A DNA stretch of 64,000 nucleotides from Alphaproteobacteria bacterium (GCA_013372975.1 JABXIS010000006.1:20741-84740), one strand, 5' to 3'. Shown: positions 27,551 to 37,182, counted from the stretch's first letter. Program-made: numbers and translations. The notes: generated from the sequence alone by a model not told the origin.

Positions 27551-28006
27551 CTAGATTATGGCTTGCAGCTTCTCAAAATACGAGTTTGTAGCATCGCTAT
27601 CGCCTTCAGAGACAGCGTCGCTTTCGTCACCTTCCTCGTCACTTTCCAATGTATCGAGCAGTGACGTCAGCCGATCTCCTGATGACTGCTCCTGCGCCAT
27701 CAACAGGGATTTCATCGACATCGACCCAAGCATCTGTGATGGCATTTGTGACTTTTTGAAAGCCATCAACTCTTCCGTGGAAGCCTGGCCATCCGAATTG
27801 GTATCTATTTGGGCAAATACCTCTTCAGCACTCCCCTTGGCACCAACACCCGCCGGACGGCGCGCGTCAATAGTTTCTTTTAACTCGGAAAATTCTTCCA
27901 GATTGAGGCTTCCGCTTCCGTCGACGTCAATCTTTGCCATCATTTGCTGCTGCATTTGACGCATCGCGGCGAAATCAATGCCACCGCTTACACCACTGAT
28001 TGTCAT
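27551..28006 (-). CDS. EF-hand calcium-binding protein
   Basis: 151 residues with two canonical EF-hand loops: 'DVDGSGSLNLEE' (about 27-38) and 'DTNSDGQASTEE' (about 68-79), each with the D-x-D/N-x-D/S-G spacing and final Glu. The N-terminus 'MTISGVSGGIDFAAMRQMQQ' is not a signal peptide, so it is cytoplasmic or exported by another route. The C-terminal 40 residues are very acidic ('DTLESDEEGDESDAVSEGD'). It probably binds calcium as a sensor or buffer. Its partner is unknown. Confidence 0.88.
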   Translation of the reverse strand: MTISGVSGGIDFAAMRQMQQQMMAKIDVDGSGSLNLEEFSELKETIDARRPAGVGAKGSAEEVFAQIDTNSDGQASTEELMAFKKSQMPSQMLGSMSMKSLLMAQEQSSGDRLTSLLDTLESDEEGDESDAVSEGDSDATNSYFEKLQAII

Positions 28007-28297
28007 GGTGTTTCCTTTTCGAAATGAATGCAGGACAATAAATATTGTATTTGCCCTGCTGTCGCGGCCTGTCTTCTAACTCCCCATAACAGCACATCGA
28101 CCAAACTCTATAAGCCACCGACTTCTTTCGGCGGCATTCGCTCTAACTCCAATTTCAATCCGGAATATATCTGTCTTTGTAGTGCCCACACCGTTACCCG
28201 GCAAATTGTGCCATGCGCGCAACCCAAGGGCTTGCCCGCACGCTTACACAAGCAAATGGCGTACCATATTGTTCAGGTTAAAAATAATTTAGGAAAG

Positions 28298-28384
28298 TGG
28301 TACCCGCAACCGGACTCGAACCGGTACGACCATACGGTCTCAAGATTTTAAGTCTTGTGTGTCTACCAATTCCACCATGCGGGC
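28298..28384 (-). tRNA. tRNA-Leu (anticodon UAA)
   Basis: On the minus strand the acceptor arms GCCCGCA and TGCGGGT pair (with one G-T), and CCA is encoded. The D-arm has TGGTAGACAC and the T-arm GGTTCGAGTCC. The anticodon stem CAAGA/TCTTG holds the loop CTTAAAA, giving anticodon UAA. The long variable arm (GAGACCGTATGGTC) is that of a class II leucine tRNA. Length 87 nt including CCA. Confidence 0.95.
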
Positions 28385-28484
28385 ACAGGGGATTGCGTTC
28401 CCGTTATTAATCACTCCAGCGCGGCAAAACAACGGCTTATTTCATGGAAGGGAAAGAATTTTCTGCTTCCCCATCCTTGGCACT

Positions 28485-29249
28485 CTATCCGAGGGAAGCC
28501 GGGTCTTCGTTTTCAAAGCCATGAGCCTGGCACATGGCCAATACAGCCTTCATCGCAGCATAGATACTGTCTTGATCAGCGCTTCTGATCACAATATTTG
28601 CGCCATACCCCTGACCATAAAAAGGATAGCTGCCGATGCTGGTTTCAGGATATTTTTCCTGAATGCGTCCGAGATCATCTGCCATCTTGCTTTCTGGTGC
28701 ATGGATTGTGACCGACTGTGTCCAAACCTTGCGCCCGGTGCGCAAGAGCGGCCGGACACCTTCCAACATTGACTGCATGATCTTGGGCACGCCGGCCATG
28801 ATAAACACGTTATCGATACGAATGCCTGGTGCGATAGAAACAGGATTGTCTATCAGTTCACCGCCTTCGGGCACACGGGTCATGCGTTTGCGTGCGTCGG
28901 TGAAATTCTCTTCACCATAATACTCGGCCATGCGGCGATAGGCCTCCGGGTGCACCACCACCGGCACACCAAAGGCAACGGCGATGCTGTCCACAGTGAT
29001 ATCGTCATGGGTGGGGCCGATGCCACCTGTAGTAAATACATAATCGAATTTGGATCGAACCGCGTTCACGGCATCTGCTATTTCTTCAACCACATCGGGC
29101 ACAACGCGCACTTCTGAAAGCTGGATACCCACTTCATTCAGCCAAAGCGCCAAATAGGACAGATTCGCGTCCTTCGTGCGGCCAGACAGTATTTCGTCGC
29201 CGATTATCACCAGCGCCGCTTTAATGTCTGTGCCCGTTTCGGTCGTCAT
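28485..29249 (-). CDS. CinA-like competence/damage-inducible protein (MoaB-fold domain only)
   Basis: 254 residues. The N-terminal molybdopterin-binding/CinA-COG1058 domain is clear: 'ALVIIGDEILSGRTKDANL', 'FDYVFTTGGIGPTHDDIT', 'MAGVPKIMQSMLEGV'. The C-terminal nicotinamide-nucleotide amidase domain of full CinA is absent, as in the alphaproteobacterial short form. The biochemical role of the short form is uncertain; the fold suggests ADP-ribose/pterin-type ligand binding. It lies between tRNA-Leu and the divergent frmA gene. Confidence 0.9.
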   Translation of the reverse strand: MTTETGTDIKAALVIIGDEILSGRTKDANLSYLALWLNEVGIQLSEVRVVPDVVEEIADAVNAVRSKFDYVFTTGGIGPTHDDITVDSIAVAFGVPVVVHPEAYRRMAEYYGEENFTDARKRMTRVPEGGELIDNPVSIAPGIRIDNVFIMAGVPKIMQSMLEGVRPLLRTGRKVWTQSVTIHAPESKMADDLGRIQEKYPETSIGSYPFYGQGYGANIVIRSADQDSIYAAMKAVLAMCQAHGFENEDPASLG

Positions 29250-29352
29250 AACTTATTTCCTGTTGATCCTGTCTTGCGCTTGCACTCTAATCGCCCAAAC
29301 GGGTTTAGTATATGCCCAACATTGATAAGAATCCTAAATTGAGGGGGACGAC

Positions 29353-30456
29353 ATGAAAACACGTGCGGCTGTAGCATGGGGTGCCGGTAAGCCACTTTCC
29401 ATCGAAGAAGTAGACCTTGAGGGCCCCAAGGCTGGTGAGGTGCTGGTGGAAATCAAGGCAACAGGCGTTTGCCACACTGATGCATTCACCCTTTCTGGTG
29501 ACGACCCTGAAGGCGCCTTCCCTGCAATTCTCGGCCATGAAGGCGCCGGCGTTGTAGTGGAAGTGGGCGAAGGCGTGAAAAGCCTGAAACCGGGCGATCA
29601 TGTGATCCCGCTTTATACGCCTGAGTGTCGCGAGTGTGATTATTGCCTGCACCCCAAAACAAATCTGTGCCAAAGCATCCGCGAAACACAGGGCAAAGGC
29701 GTGATGCCGGACGGCACCAGCCGCTTCAGTATCGATGGCAAGCCGATCCTGCATTATATGGGTTGCTCGACTTTCTCGAACCACACAGTGTTGCCTGAAA
29801 TCGCGCTCGCCAAAGTGCGCAAAGACGCCCCGTTTGACAAAATCTGCTACATCGGCTGCGGCGTGACCACAGGTGTGGGTGCTGTGGCGTTTGATGCCAA
29901 GGTAGAGCCCGGTTCCAACGTGGTCGTGTTTGGCCTTGGTGGCATTGGCCTTAACGTTATCCAGGGTGCCCGCATGGTGGGTGCCGACAAGATCATTGGC
30001 GTTGACATCAACCCGGCGCGCGAGGCTATGGGGCGCCAGTTTGGCATGACAGATTTCGTGAACCCCACGGAATGTGACGTGATGGAAGCCATCATGGACC
30101 TTACAAACGGTGGCGCGGACTATAGCTTCGAATGCATCGGCAACGTGAACACCATGCGCCAAGCGCTTGAGTGCTGCCACAAGGGCTGGGGCGAAAGCAT
30201 CATCATCGGGGTGGCGGGCGCAGGCCAGGAAATCTCAACGCGACCGTTCCAGCTGGTAACAGGTCGGGTATGGCGCGGCACGGCATTTGGTGGTGCCCGC
30301 GGGCGTACGGATGTGCCCAAGATTGTGGATTGGTACATGGACGGCAAGATCAATATCGATGACCTGATCACCCACAAAATGCCACTTGAAGACATCAATG
30401 ATGCCTTCCACCTGATGCATGAAGGCAAATCCATCCGCAGCGTGGTTGAGTTTTAA
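29353..30456 (+). CDS. frmA: S-(hydroxymethyl)glutathione dehydrogenase (class III alcohol dehydrogenase)
   Basis: 367 residues. Oxidises the formaldehyde-glutathione adduct with NAD+ to S-formylglutathione. The catalytic zinc ligands Cys40 and His62 ('[10 protein letters not shown]') are present, and the structural zinc ligands are Cys92, Cys95, Cys98 and Cys106 ('[16 protein letters not shown]'). The NAD-binding '[20 protein letters not shown]' follows. It forms a cluster with fghA downstream, with one small lipoprotein gene in between. The lipoprotein ATG overlaps its stop codon (TAATG). Confidence 0.96.
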   Translation: MKTRAAVAWGAGKPLSIEEVDLEGPKAGEVLVEIKATGVCHTDAFTLSGDDPEGAFPAILGHEGAGVVVEVGEGVKSLKPGDHVIPLYTPECRECDYCLHPKTNLCQSIRETQGKGVMPDGTSRFSIDGKPILHYMGCSTFSNHTVLPEIALAKVRKDAPFDKICYIGCGVTTGVGAVAFDAKVEPGSNVVVFGLGGIGLNVIQGARMVGADKIIGVDINPAREAMGRQFGMTDFVNPTECDVMEAIMDLTNGGADYSFECIGNVNTMRQALECCHKGWGESIIIGVAGAGQEISTRPFQLVTGRVWRGTAFGGARGRTDVPKIVDWYMDGKINIDDLITHKMPLEDINDAFHLMHEGKSIRSVVEF

Positions 30457-30950
30457 TGTCATACGGCGGCGCCAATCTGTTCAGGCTCACATGTCTTTCA
30501 TTGGCATTCGGTTTGGCAGGCTGCGCCGCTACCAACCTCAGTGGAGCACCAAGTGAGCCGACACAAGGTCATCACATTCAAGTGCGCTTGAAATCAAGCC
30601 CTGAGAGCCCCGAATATCGAGGCTACGATTATATCGTCACTTCAGAAGGTTTCGTCTTCAAAGATGGTATTGTAACCAAAGGTGGGCAAACTGAGCTGTT
30701 TGAAAGCTTGGTCAAGGTTCTGAAAAACCAGAACTTTGAATCAATCTACTCAAACTACACAATAGAGTCTGGGGCCTGTGGAACGATCTCATTCCACGGA
30801 TCCCTATATATGATCAAAGTCAACGCAGGTTCATACACCCATACAGTCCACTGGGACACAGAGTGCAACGAGTTTAGAGATGAGAAACGTATCGTTTCCA
30901 TTAAGAACGCCATAGAGCGCCAGTTGTTGCGCGCAGGCCTTGCAAGGTAA
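30456..30950 (+). CDS. Hypothetical lipoprotein between frmA and fghA
   Basis: 164 residues with a lipoprotein signal peptide: hydrophobic 'LTCLSLAFGLAGCAATN' with a lipobox L-A-G-C at about residues 20-23. The mature part is probably a small strand-rich domain with two Cys ('ESGACGTISFHGS', 'WDTECNEFRDEK') that could form a disulfide. Its start codon overlaps the frmA stop (TAATG), so it is translationally coupled, and it ends 6 bp before fghA. Base composition is more AT-rich than frmA. No family is recognised, and its role in formaldehyde detoxification, if any, is unknown. Confidence 0.8.
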   Translation: MSYGGANLFRLTCLSLAFGLAGCAATNLSGAPSEPTQGHHIQVRLKSSPESPEYRGYDYIVTSEGFVFKDGIVTKGGQTELFESLVKVLKNQNFESIYSNYTIESGACGTISFHGSLYMIKVNAGSYTHTVHWDTECNEFRDEKRIVSIKNAIERQLLRAGLAR

Positions 30951-30956
30951 TACGTC

Positions 30957-31793
30957 ATGGAAATCATCAATGAAACCAGCTGCTTTGGCGGCATAACAGG
31001 CACATACACACATGCGTCGGAAACATTGGGCTGCGACATGCGGTTCAGTGTTTTTACGCCACCGGCAGCCGCACACGGCAAAGTGCCAGTTCTGTGGTAT
31101 CTTTCAGGCCTGACATGCACAGAAGAGAATGCCACGGTGAAGGCCGGTTTCCAGCGGGTTGCAGCAGAACTTGGCCTGATGGTGATCTGCCCGGACACCA
31201 GCCCACGCGGCGATCACGTACCGGATGATGACGCCTATGATTTCGGAAAGGGTGCGGGCTTTTATGTGAATGCCACGGAAGAGCCATGGGCGGAAAACTT
31301 CCAGATGTATGATTACATCACGAAGGAACTGCCTGATTTTGTCGCTTCAGTGGGCATGACAGATATGTCCCGCCAGGGCATCACCGGCCATTCCATGGGC
31401 GGGCATGGTGCGCTCACCATTTTCCTGAAAAACCGTGACACCTACAAAAGCGTTTCCGCGTTTGCGCCGATTGTTGCCCCCATGAATTGCCCGTGGGGGG
31501 AAAAGGCGTTAGCTGGATACCTTGGCGCAGACCGCACCAAATGGGCCGACCATGACGCCTGCGCCCTGTTGGAACGCGACGGCGCGGCAGATGCCAACAT
31601 TCTCATTGATCAGGGCCTTGCCGACAATTTTCTTGAAGGCCAGCTCAAGCCAGAACTTTTCGAAGCTGCATGCGAAAAAGTGGGGCAGCAGCTAACCCTC
31701 CGCCGCCATGAAGGCTATGACCACAGCTACTTCTTTATCGCCAGCTTTATTGAAGATCACCTTCGGCATCACGCATCAATTCTGAGTGCCTAA
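30957..31793 (+). CDS. fghA: S-formylglutathione hydrolase
   Basis: 278 residues. Hydrolyses S-formylglutathione to formate and glutathione, the step after FrmA. Esterase-D fold: oxyanion region 'YLSGLTCTEENATVKAGFQ', nucleophile Ser146 in 'TGHSMGGHGAL', and the His at 'HEGYDHSYFFIASF'. 'PDTSPRGDHVPDDDAYDFG' is a family hallmark. It completes the glutathione-dependent formaldehyde pathway with frmA. Confidence 0.95.
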   Translation: MEIINETSCFGGITGTYTHASETLGCDMRFSVFTPPAAAHGKVPVLWYLSGLTCTEENATVKAGFQRVAAELGLMVICPDTSPRGDHVPDDDAYDFGKGAGFYVNATEEPWAENFQMYDYITKELPDFVASVGMTDMSRQGITGHSMGGHGALTIFLKNRDTYKSVSAFAPIVAPMNCPWGEKALAGYLGADRTKWADHDACALLERDGAADANILIDQGLADNFLEGQLKPELFEAACEKVGQQLTLRRHEGYDHSYFFIASFIEDHLRHHASILSA

Positions 31794-31811
31794 TTTTTCG
31801 GGTCTATAAAA

Positions 31812-32858
31812 ATGAAAACTATCTATTTTCACATCGGCACACCAAAAACAGGCACCACAGCCCTTCAGGTTTTCCTGGCAAAGAACGAAGACGCACTTGA
31901 AAAGCAAGGCGTCAGGTATCTGCCAATAGGGCCCAGGAGGAACCGGCAATCACCCAAGATGGATCAAGGCAATGCGCAACCGCTTGCTCGTTCGCTCCTG
32001 CCCGCTGGCACACCATACAACTTGCGCCAAAATCAAAAGGCACTGATGGCGGAATTCAAATCAGCTCTCGATAACTGCGGCGAACAAATACCAATCATTT
32101 CCGGCGAAGCATTTTGCGAGCTGCCCCTGGAAACACTTAAGTCATTGGTACAAAACATGAATGCTGCTGGTTTCGAACCTAAAATTCTTGTTTGGGTCAG
32201 GGAACATGCTGCCTATCTGGAATCGCGGTACAACCAGTTTGTAAAGAAACGCATGGAGACTGACGACTTCGAAACCTTTGTCAAAAAAATGTGCGCTGAC
32301 CACCCATATCTCGCATATGGCCGCTTCGCTGATCAACTTGCTGAAATGGTGGGATCGGAGAATGTCTTGGTCCGCGCTTTTGGTGAGCGGGACACCTGTG
32401 AGGAATTTGCCGACATCGTGGGCCTCGACATGTCAGAACTCGAGAAACCCCAAAAAGGCATTAATGTCAGCCTCAGCCCGGCTAAGACTGAAATTCTTCG
32501 GGCACTCAACAATTTGGGCAGGCCCCAAAGCTTCGCCAATGCTCTCATGCAAAATGAGAAAATTCTCAGCCAGCTGGAGCCATCACAGGCATCTACATTT
32601 GTATCCCCGGGCATTCGCGAGAAGTTGGATAATCTATACTCCGAAGACCTTCAGCATCTGTCCGAAAAGTGGTTTGATGGCAAACCTATTCTTCCGCAGA
32701 AGACGAAGCCATATGTGAAACAAGCCGAAGTCCTTGACCAACTTGACCCTCTGGAACTTATACAGTTTCTGGGAGGCATATTGGTCCGCAACGAGGAACG
32801 TCTGACGACAATCGAACGAACACTGGCCGCCGTCGCGGCAAGGCTTAAAAAGCCATAG
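31812..32858 (+). CDS. Sulfotransferase-like protein
   Basis: 348 residues. The N-terminus 'IYFHIGTPKTGTTALQVFL' is the 5'-phosphosulfate-binding loop of PAPS-dependent sulfotransferases. A later 'KILVWVREHAAYLESRYNQF' matches the 3'-phosphate-binding Arg/Ser motif. No signal peptide. The acceptor is unknown; bacterial relatives act on surface glycans or lipids. It follows fghA by 18 bp but has no obvious link to formaldehyde metabolism. Confidence 0.8.
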   Translation: MKTIYFHIGTPKTGTTALQVFLAKNEDALEKQGVRYLPIGPRRNRQSPKMDQGNAQPLARSLLPAGTPYNLRQNQKALMAEFKSALDNCGEQIPIISGEAFCELPLETLKSLVQNMNAAGFEPKILVWVREHAAYLESRYNQFVKKRMETDDFETFVKKMCADHPYLAYGRFADQLAEMVGSENVLVRAFGERDTCEEFADIVGLDMSELEKPQKGINVSLSPAKTEILRALNNLGRPQSFANALMQNEKILSQLEPSQASTFVSPGIREKLDNLYSEDLQHLSEKWFDGKPILPQKTKPYVKQAEVLDQLDPLELIQFLGGILVRNEERLTTIERTLAAVAARLKKP

Positions 32859-32861
32859 TCC

Positions 32862-33362
32862 TTACAATTTTTCACGCCCAATTACCTGGGACGCACACAA
32901 AAGAATGGTGAAGTTATTGTTGTTGTCCTTAAGGGGCAATAACACATTCTCCGTGTGGATATGGGGTTTCCCCATATCTCCAAGATCAAACTGATAAAAT
33001 ACAGGACGCGCACGCCAATAAGCTTGCTTGTAGATTTTGCCGCGCCAGCCCTTGTCAGCGTCCTGTTCGCTAAGTCTGGCCCCAGTGAAATCCCCGCCGA
33101 TCATGTCTACAAGCGCGGTTCCAAACAGGCGCATCTGATAATCTGCGCCACCGCCCAGTACATCAATCATGTAGATATGCGGCAAAAGCGACTTCATTTC
33201 AGCAGGGGAAAGGTCTCGCCTGGCAGGCATATCCCTGCCACCTTTTTTCAGAAGCCATAGCTCATGAAGTGCTTTGGTAACTTTGGCAGTGGGGGCATCC
33301 AGCTCCCGAATGGGCTTACCTTCAACACCGATCTTTTCTTCTGTACCCGAAAACGGAATCAT
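32862..33362 (-). CDS. PAS_5-type (PF07310-like) protein
   Basis: 166 residues. Resembles the small alphaproteobacterial single-PAS proteins: 'ALHELWLLKKGGRDMPARRD', 'LLPHIYMIDVLGGGADYQMR', 'FGTALVDMIGGDFTGARLSE'. These proteins lack an output domain and their ligand is unknown. Its stop lies 3 bp from the convergent sulfotransferase stop. Alone on its strand. Confidence 0.8.
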   Translation of the reverse strand: MIPFSGTEEKIGVEGKPIRELDAPTAKVTKALHELWLLKKGGRDMPARRDLSPAEMKSLLPHIYMIDVLGGGADYQMRLFGTALVDMIGGDFTGARLSEQDADKGWRGKIYKQAYWRARPVFYQFDLGDMGKPHIHTENVLLPLKDNNNNFTILLCASQVIGREKL

Positions 33363-33460
33363 TGCAGTCCTTTCAACACGTTGTCTGCGAACAATCCCCA
33401 GCTCAGCTCAGCCTACCGCTTCCCTCTCTTGCCGTCCAGCTGGAGAGTTGCATCCATTGT

Positions 33461-33494
33461 CAAAAGAAAAGGCAGGACGAAACGCCCTGCCCTT
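33461..33494 (-). terminator. Terminator downstream of purB
   Basis: On the minus strand GGCAGG and CCTGCC pair around a 9-nt loop, followed by TTTTCTTTTG. It lies about 25 bp past the purB stop. Confidence 0.8.
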
Positions 33495-33518
33495 CCCACA
33501 TCACTTTTATGAAATCTT

Positions 33519-34820
33519 CTATTCGCCAAACACGCGCTTGAAGATCGTGTCAACATGCTTGGTGTGGTAATCCATGTTGAAGAGCTCATCCAGCTCCGCT
33601 TCGGATACTTTGCTTGTCACAATCTCGTCGGCTTTCAGAAGGTCCAAAAGCTGCAGCTCACCGCGGCTGTCCCACACTTTCATCGCATTGGCCTGCACCA
33701 GACGGTACGCGTCTTCGCGGCTTACGCCAGCCTGCGTCAGCTCCAAGAGCACCCGTTGGCTGTTTGGAAGGCCGCCCATCTTGTTCATGTTGTCGAGCAT
33801 ATTCTCAGGATACACCAGAAGCTGGTCCATCACGTTCGTCAGGCGGGCCAGAGAGAAATCAAGCGCTACAGTCGCATCCGGGCCGATATAACGCTCAACA
33901 GACGAGTGAGAGATATCCCGCTCGTGCCACAGCGCCACATTTTCCATAGCAGGGATCGCCATCGCGCGAATGTAGCGCGCCTGGCCCGTCAGGTTTTCGG
34001 TCAGGATCGGGTTTTTCTTGTGCGGCATCGCGCTCGAGCCCTTCTGGCCCTTGGAGAAATACTCCTGGGCTTCGAGAACTTCTGTACGCTGCAAGTGTCG
34101 CACTTCCACCGCCAGACGCTCGATGCAGCTCGCGATCACACCCAGAACCGCAAAATACATGGCGTGACGGTCGCGCGGGATCACTTGTGTGGACACAGGC
34201 TCGATCTCAAGCCCCATTTTTTCAGCCACATATTCTTCCACGAACGGGTCAATGTTCGCGAAGGTACCAACCGCGCCAGAAATCGCACAGGTTGCCACTT
34301 CCTTACGGGCATCTTTCATGCGGGCGAGACAGCGGTCAAATTCAGCATACGCTTGCGCCATCTTAAGGCCAAAGGTTACTGGCTCAGCATGGATGCCGTG
34401 GCTGCGGCCAATACAAACGGTGTATTTATGCTCTTCCGCGCGGCGCTTCAGCACAACAAGCAGCTTCTCAAGGTCATCGATAATGATGTCTGCGGCTTGC
34501 ATCAGTTGAACGCTGAGGCAGGTATCCAGAACGTCGGATGAGGTCATGCCCTGGTGAACAAAACGGGCTTCGTCACCGACATGCTCAGCCAAGTTCGTCA
34601 GGAAGGCGATTACATCGTGTTTTACTTCGCGCTCAATCTCGTCAATGCGTGAAACTTCGAACTTGCCGCGCTCCCACACAGCCTTGGCTGCGGCCTCTGG
34701 AATACGGCCAAGCTTGGCGTTGGCATCACAGGCGTGGGCTTCAATCTCGAACCAGATGCGGAACCGGTTTTCGGCTTCCCAAATGTCGGTCATCTGCTTG
34801 CGGGAATAACGAGGGATCAT
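33519..34820 (-). CDS. purB: Adenylosuccinate lyase
   Basis: 433 residues. Catalyses two fumarate-releasing steps of purine synthesis. The superfamily signature 'GSSAMPHKKNP' is present, with the catalytic His regions in 'TSSDVLDTCLSVQLMQAAD' and 'IGRSHGIHAEPVTFGLKM'. Length and motif order match the short bacterial PurB. Monocistronic with its own terminator. Confidence 0.97.
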   Translation of the reverse strand: MIPRYSRKQMTDIWEAENRFRIWFEIEAHACDANAKLGRIPEAAAKAVWERGKFEVSRIDEIEREVKHDVIAFLTNLAEHVGDEARFVHQGMTSSDVLDTCLSVQLMQAADIIIDDLEKLLVVLKRRAEEHKYTVCIGRSHGIHAEPVTFGLKMAQAYAEFDRCLARMKDARKEVATCAISGAVGTFANIDPFVEEYVAEKMGLEIEPVSTQVIPRDRHAMYFAVLGVIASCIERLAVEVRHLQRTEVLEAQEYFSKGQKGSSAMPHKKNPILTENLTGQARYIRAMAIPAMENVALWHERDISHSSVERYIGPDATVALDFSLARLTNVMDQLLVYPENMLDNMNKMGGLPNSQRVLLELTQAGVSREDAYRLVQANAMKVWDSRGELQLLDLLKADEIVTSKVSEAELDELFNMDYHTKHVDTIFKRVFGE

Positions 34821-34958
34821 GGGGCGCGCTCCTCACGGAAATGGATAAAAACAAAATCTGCCGCCCACCTATCAGAAAGCACGCCTGATCGCAAGTTTCC
34901 TTGACATATCTGCCTCACGCCCAGAGCATGCCTCCTACGCATCTTGGGGAGGGATAGA

Positions 34959-36251
34959 ATGCGCTTATTCATTGCCATACTTTGTTCGATTATGTTTGCT
35001 ACATTCGCGTTAGCCCAAAAGATCCAGATTGAGCACGTCACCATTATTTCGATGGATGGAAACAAGGTGCATGAGGACGCAACGCTAGCGATTGAAGGCG
35101 ACCGTATTGTCTATGTCGGCCCAGCCGATAAAGCGCCGCAACTTCATGGCACCCATTCAATAATAGACGGTACAGGTAAATTCCTCCTTCCGGGCCTTGT
35201 CGAAATGCATGGCCACCTGCCCGCAGCAGGCTGGGACAAGGACCGTACAGAAGAAACCCTGTTCCTCTATCTCGCGGGCGGTGTGACAACTGTTCGTGGG
35301 ATGCTGGGCGATCCGGTTCAATTCGACCTGCGTGAAAAAATCACATCCGGCGACATCGCGGGCCCGACCCTCTACCTGGCGGCACCCAGCCTGAATGGCC
35401 GAAGTGTTTCATCGGTTGACGAGGCCATCGCAAAAACCAAACAATATGCGGCTGAGGGCTGGGACCTGCAGAAGCTGCATGGCGGCCTTGCCCCGGAAGA
35501 ATATGAGGCTATCGCTACCACCGCGAAGGCACTCAATTACCCGTTTGGCGGCCATGTATCTGCCGACGTTGGCGTTGAAGCCAGCTTGGACGCCGGGCAG
35601 ATATCCATTGACCACTTGGATGGTTTCCTGACGTGGCTGGGTGGCGACAAACATGAGTTAACCGACGCGGAGCTTCAGAAAGCTGTAGACAGCACAAAGG
35701 CATCAAATACCTGGGTGGTTCCCACACAAGCCTTGATGAATATGTTCCTGAGCGGTGGCGACCTCGGCGCATTGCTGGCCCGACCAGAAAACCGATATGT
35801 TTCGAAGGAAACTGTCGCTGCGTGGCAAGAGCGCGTCGAAGACATCAACAAAGATGCCAACCCACTTCTCGCACAGAACCGCCAGAGGCTGATCAAAGCG
35901 CTGGTTGACGGCGGCGCCAAGGTGGCCATGGGCAGCGATGCGCCACAAGTGTTCTCGGTGCCCGGCTTCTCCATCTGGCGGGAGATCGAAACCCTCAAGG
36001 ACGCAGGCCTCACCAACAATCAAATTTTGGCTTTAGGCACAAGTGCCGCAGGTCTTTACTTTGCTGACAAAGATAGGTTTGGCGCGATAAAGGTTGGTGC
36101 CCGCGCAGACATGATCCTCTTGAACGCTGACCCGCGCGAAAACATCATGAATATTACCAAACAGGCTGGGGTTATGACCGGCGGGCGATGGTATAGCCGG
36201 CAAATGATCGATAAACGCCTAGAGGACATCTCAAAACGGCATGGCAACTAG
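34959..36251 (+). CDS. Secreted amidohydrolase (imidazolonepropionase-like metal hydrolase)
   Basis: 430 residues from the ATG at 34959, which has GGGGAGGG upstream. A signal peptide ends near residue 20 ('AILCSIMFATFALAQ'). The amidohydrolase fold is shown by 'LLPGLVEMHGHLPAAG' (H-x-H metal motif), 'YPFGGHVSADVG', 'SIDHLDGFL' and 'VAMGSDAPQVFSVPG' (metal-binding Asp). This family includes secreted peptidases and imidazolonepropionase-like enzymes. The substrate cannot be told. Its stop overlaps the CYTH gene tail by 4 bp. Confidence 0.9.
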   Translation: MRLFIAILCSIMFATFALAQKIQIEHVTIISMDGNKVHEDATLAIEGDRIVYVGPADKAPQLHGTHSIIDGTGKFLLPGLVEMHGHLPAAGWDKDRTEETLFLYLAGGVTTVRGMLGDPVQFDLREKITSGDIAGPTLYLAAPSLNGRSVSSVDEAIAKTKQYAAEGWDLQKLHGGLAPEEYEAIATTAKALNYPFGGHVSADVGVEASLDAGQISIDHLDGFLTWLGGDKHELTDAELQKAVDSTKASNTWVVPTQALMNMFLSGGDLGALLARPENRYVSKETVAAWQERVEDINKDANPLLAQNRQRLIKALVDGGAKVAMGSDAPQVFSVPGFSIWREIETLKDAGLTNNQILALGTSAAGLYFADKDRFGAIKVGARADMILLNADPRENIMNITKQAGVMTGGRWYSRQMIDKRLEDISKRHGN

Positions 36252-36733
36252 CCGCCGTTCAGCAACGCGATAAAATCGCTTCTCCATCTGGAAATGGGGT
36301 TTCGGGCCAGGTTTGCATTCTGAAATGCTGGATCACCCGAAACCTCTTTGCCAATCCACGCAGGACGTTCGAATTGCTCATCTTTCGCCTGTAACTCGAT
36401 TTCCGCAAGCAAGAGCCCTTCATTAGCGCCCTTGAATTGGTCAATAGACCAGACATGATTGCCTGACTTCACACTGTGGCGGATTTTTTCCACAGGCGCC
36501 TCAAGCGCGCTGTCAATAAGGCCACGGGCCTCTCCATCAGACAATTCTCTTTCGACTTCCTGACGAACGATTCCCTTGCCAACCTTTGCAGCCAATATAA
36601 ACCTGCCGCTGGAATGGCGAACACGCAATGAACGCCCCTCGCCACGCATGATATACCATTGAGAAATTTCTTCGCCGCCCCTCAAATCCACAACGCCCGG
36701 GCGCACAAGGAATTTTCGTTCAATCTCAATCAC
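36248..36733 (-). CDS. CYTH domain protein
   Basis: 161 residues. The N-terminal 'MIEIERKFLVRPG' is the E-x-E-x-K signature of the CYTH (triphosphate tunnel metalloenzyme) superfamily, with strands 'SLRVRHSSGRFILAAKVGK' and 'EVERELSDGEARGLI' supplying the basic and acidic tunnel residues. Likely acts on a triphosphate or polyphosphate substrate. Starts 4 bp before the NUDIX gene ends (ATGA-type overlap), so the two are translationally coupled. Confidence 0.9.
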   Translation of the reverse strand: MIEIERKFLVRPGVVDLRGGEEISQWYIMRGEGRSLRVRHSSGRFILAAKVGKGIVRQEVERELSDGEARGLIDSALEAPVEKIRHSVKSGNHVWSIDQFKGANEGLLLAEIELQAKDEQFERPAWIGKEVSGDPAFQNANLARNPISRWRSDFIALLNGG

Positions 36734-37182
36734 GGCTTCAGCTTACCCGCACGCAAGAAACAAATATGAATGGCATTGGCGTATCCCGGTGGAACGTCAC
36801 CAATTTTTGCGATACCTTTAGGCCCCTTGAACTCTGCCCACTTATGCTCGTCGGACAAACAAATTTGGATATCTTTGGCCTTTTCCTTCAGCATAGCGGT
36901 AAACACCAATACCAGACGATCGCCCAAAGTTGGGTGGTGCTTGACCCAACTGGATACAAACTCAAAATTCTTGGCTTTGAGGCCTGCCTCTTCTTTCATT
37001 TCGCGCTTCAAGGCCTTGAAAAGGTCCTCTCCTGTTTCCACCTTTCCCCCCGGCAGGTCAAACAGGCCACTGGATTTGCGCATCACAAGCACTTTGCCAT
37101 CTTTTGACATCAAGACAACCTTGGCTGAGATGGGCAGATCCTCAAGTTCCTTGCGGGTGGATTTTACTTGTTCCCAGTACAT
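36730..37182 (-). CDS. NUDIX hydrolase
   Basis: 150 residues from the ATG at 37182, which has AGGAG 6 nt upstream. The Nudix box G-x5-E-x7-R-E-x2-E-E-x-G is complete in 'GGKVETGEDLFKALKREM' followed by 'KEEAGL'. Predicted to hydrolyse a nucleoside diphosphate linked to another moiety. It overlaps the CYTH gene by 4 bp. Two phosphoanhydride-acting proteins in one operon suggest nucleotide-pool housekeeping, but the substrate is unknown. Confidence 0.92.
   Translation of the reverse strand: MYWEQVKSTRKELEDLPISAKVVLMSKDGKVLVMRKSSGLFDLPGGKVETGEDLFKALKREMKEEAGLKAKNFEFVSSWVKHHPTLGDRLVLVFTAMLKEKAKDIQICLSDEHKWAEFKGPKGIAKIGDVPPGYANAIHICFLRAGKLKP

Noticed and set aside
28028..28351. 107-codon frame crossing the tRNA
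   Set aside because: Runs into the tRNA-Leu gene, and its N-terminal part lies in AT-rich intergenic DNA with no ribosome site.
29305..30180. 291-codon open frame on the minus strand
   Set aside because: Antisense to frmA, which carries all zinc ligands. Its translation is rich in His and Cys and not protein-like.
33555..34541. 328-codon open frame on the plus strand
   Set aside because: Antisense to purB; no domain is recognisable and the translation is very rich in His and Arg.
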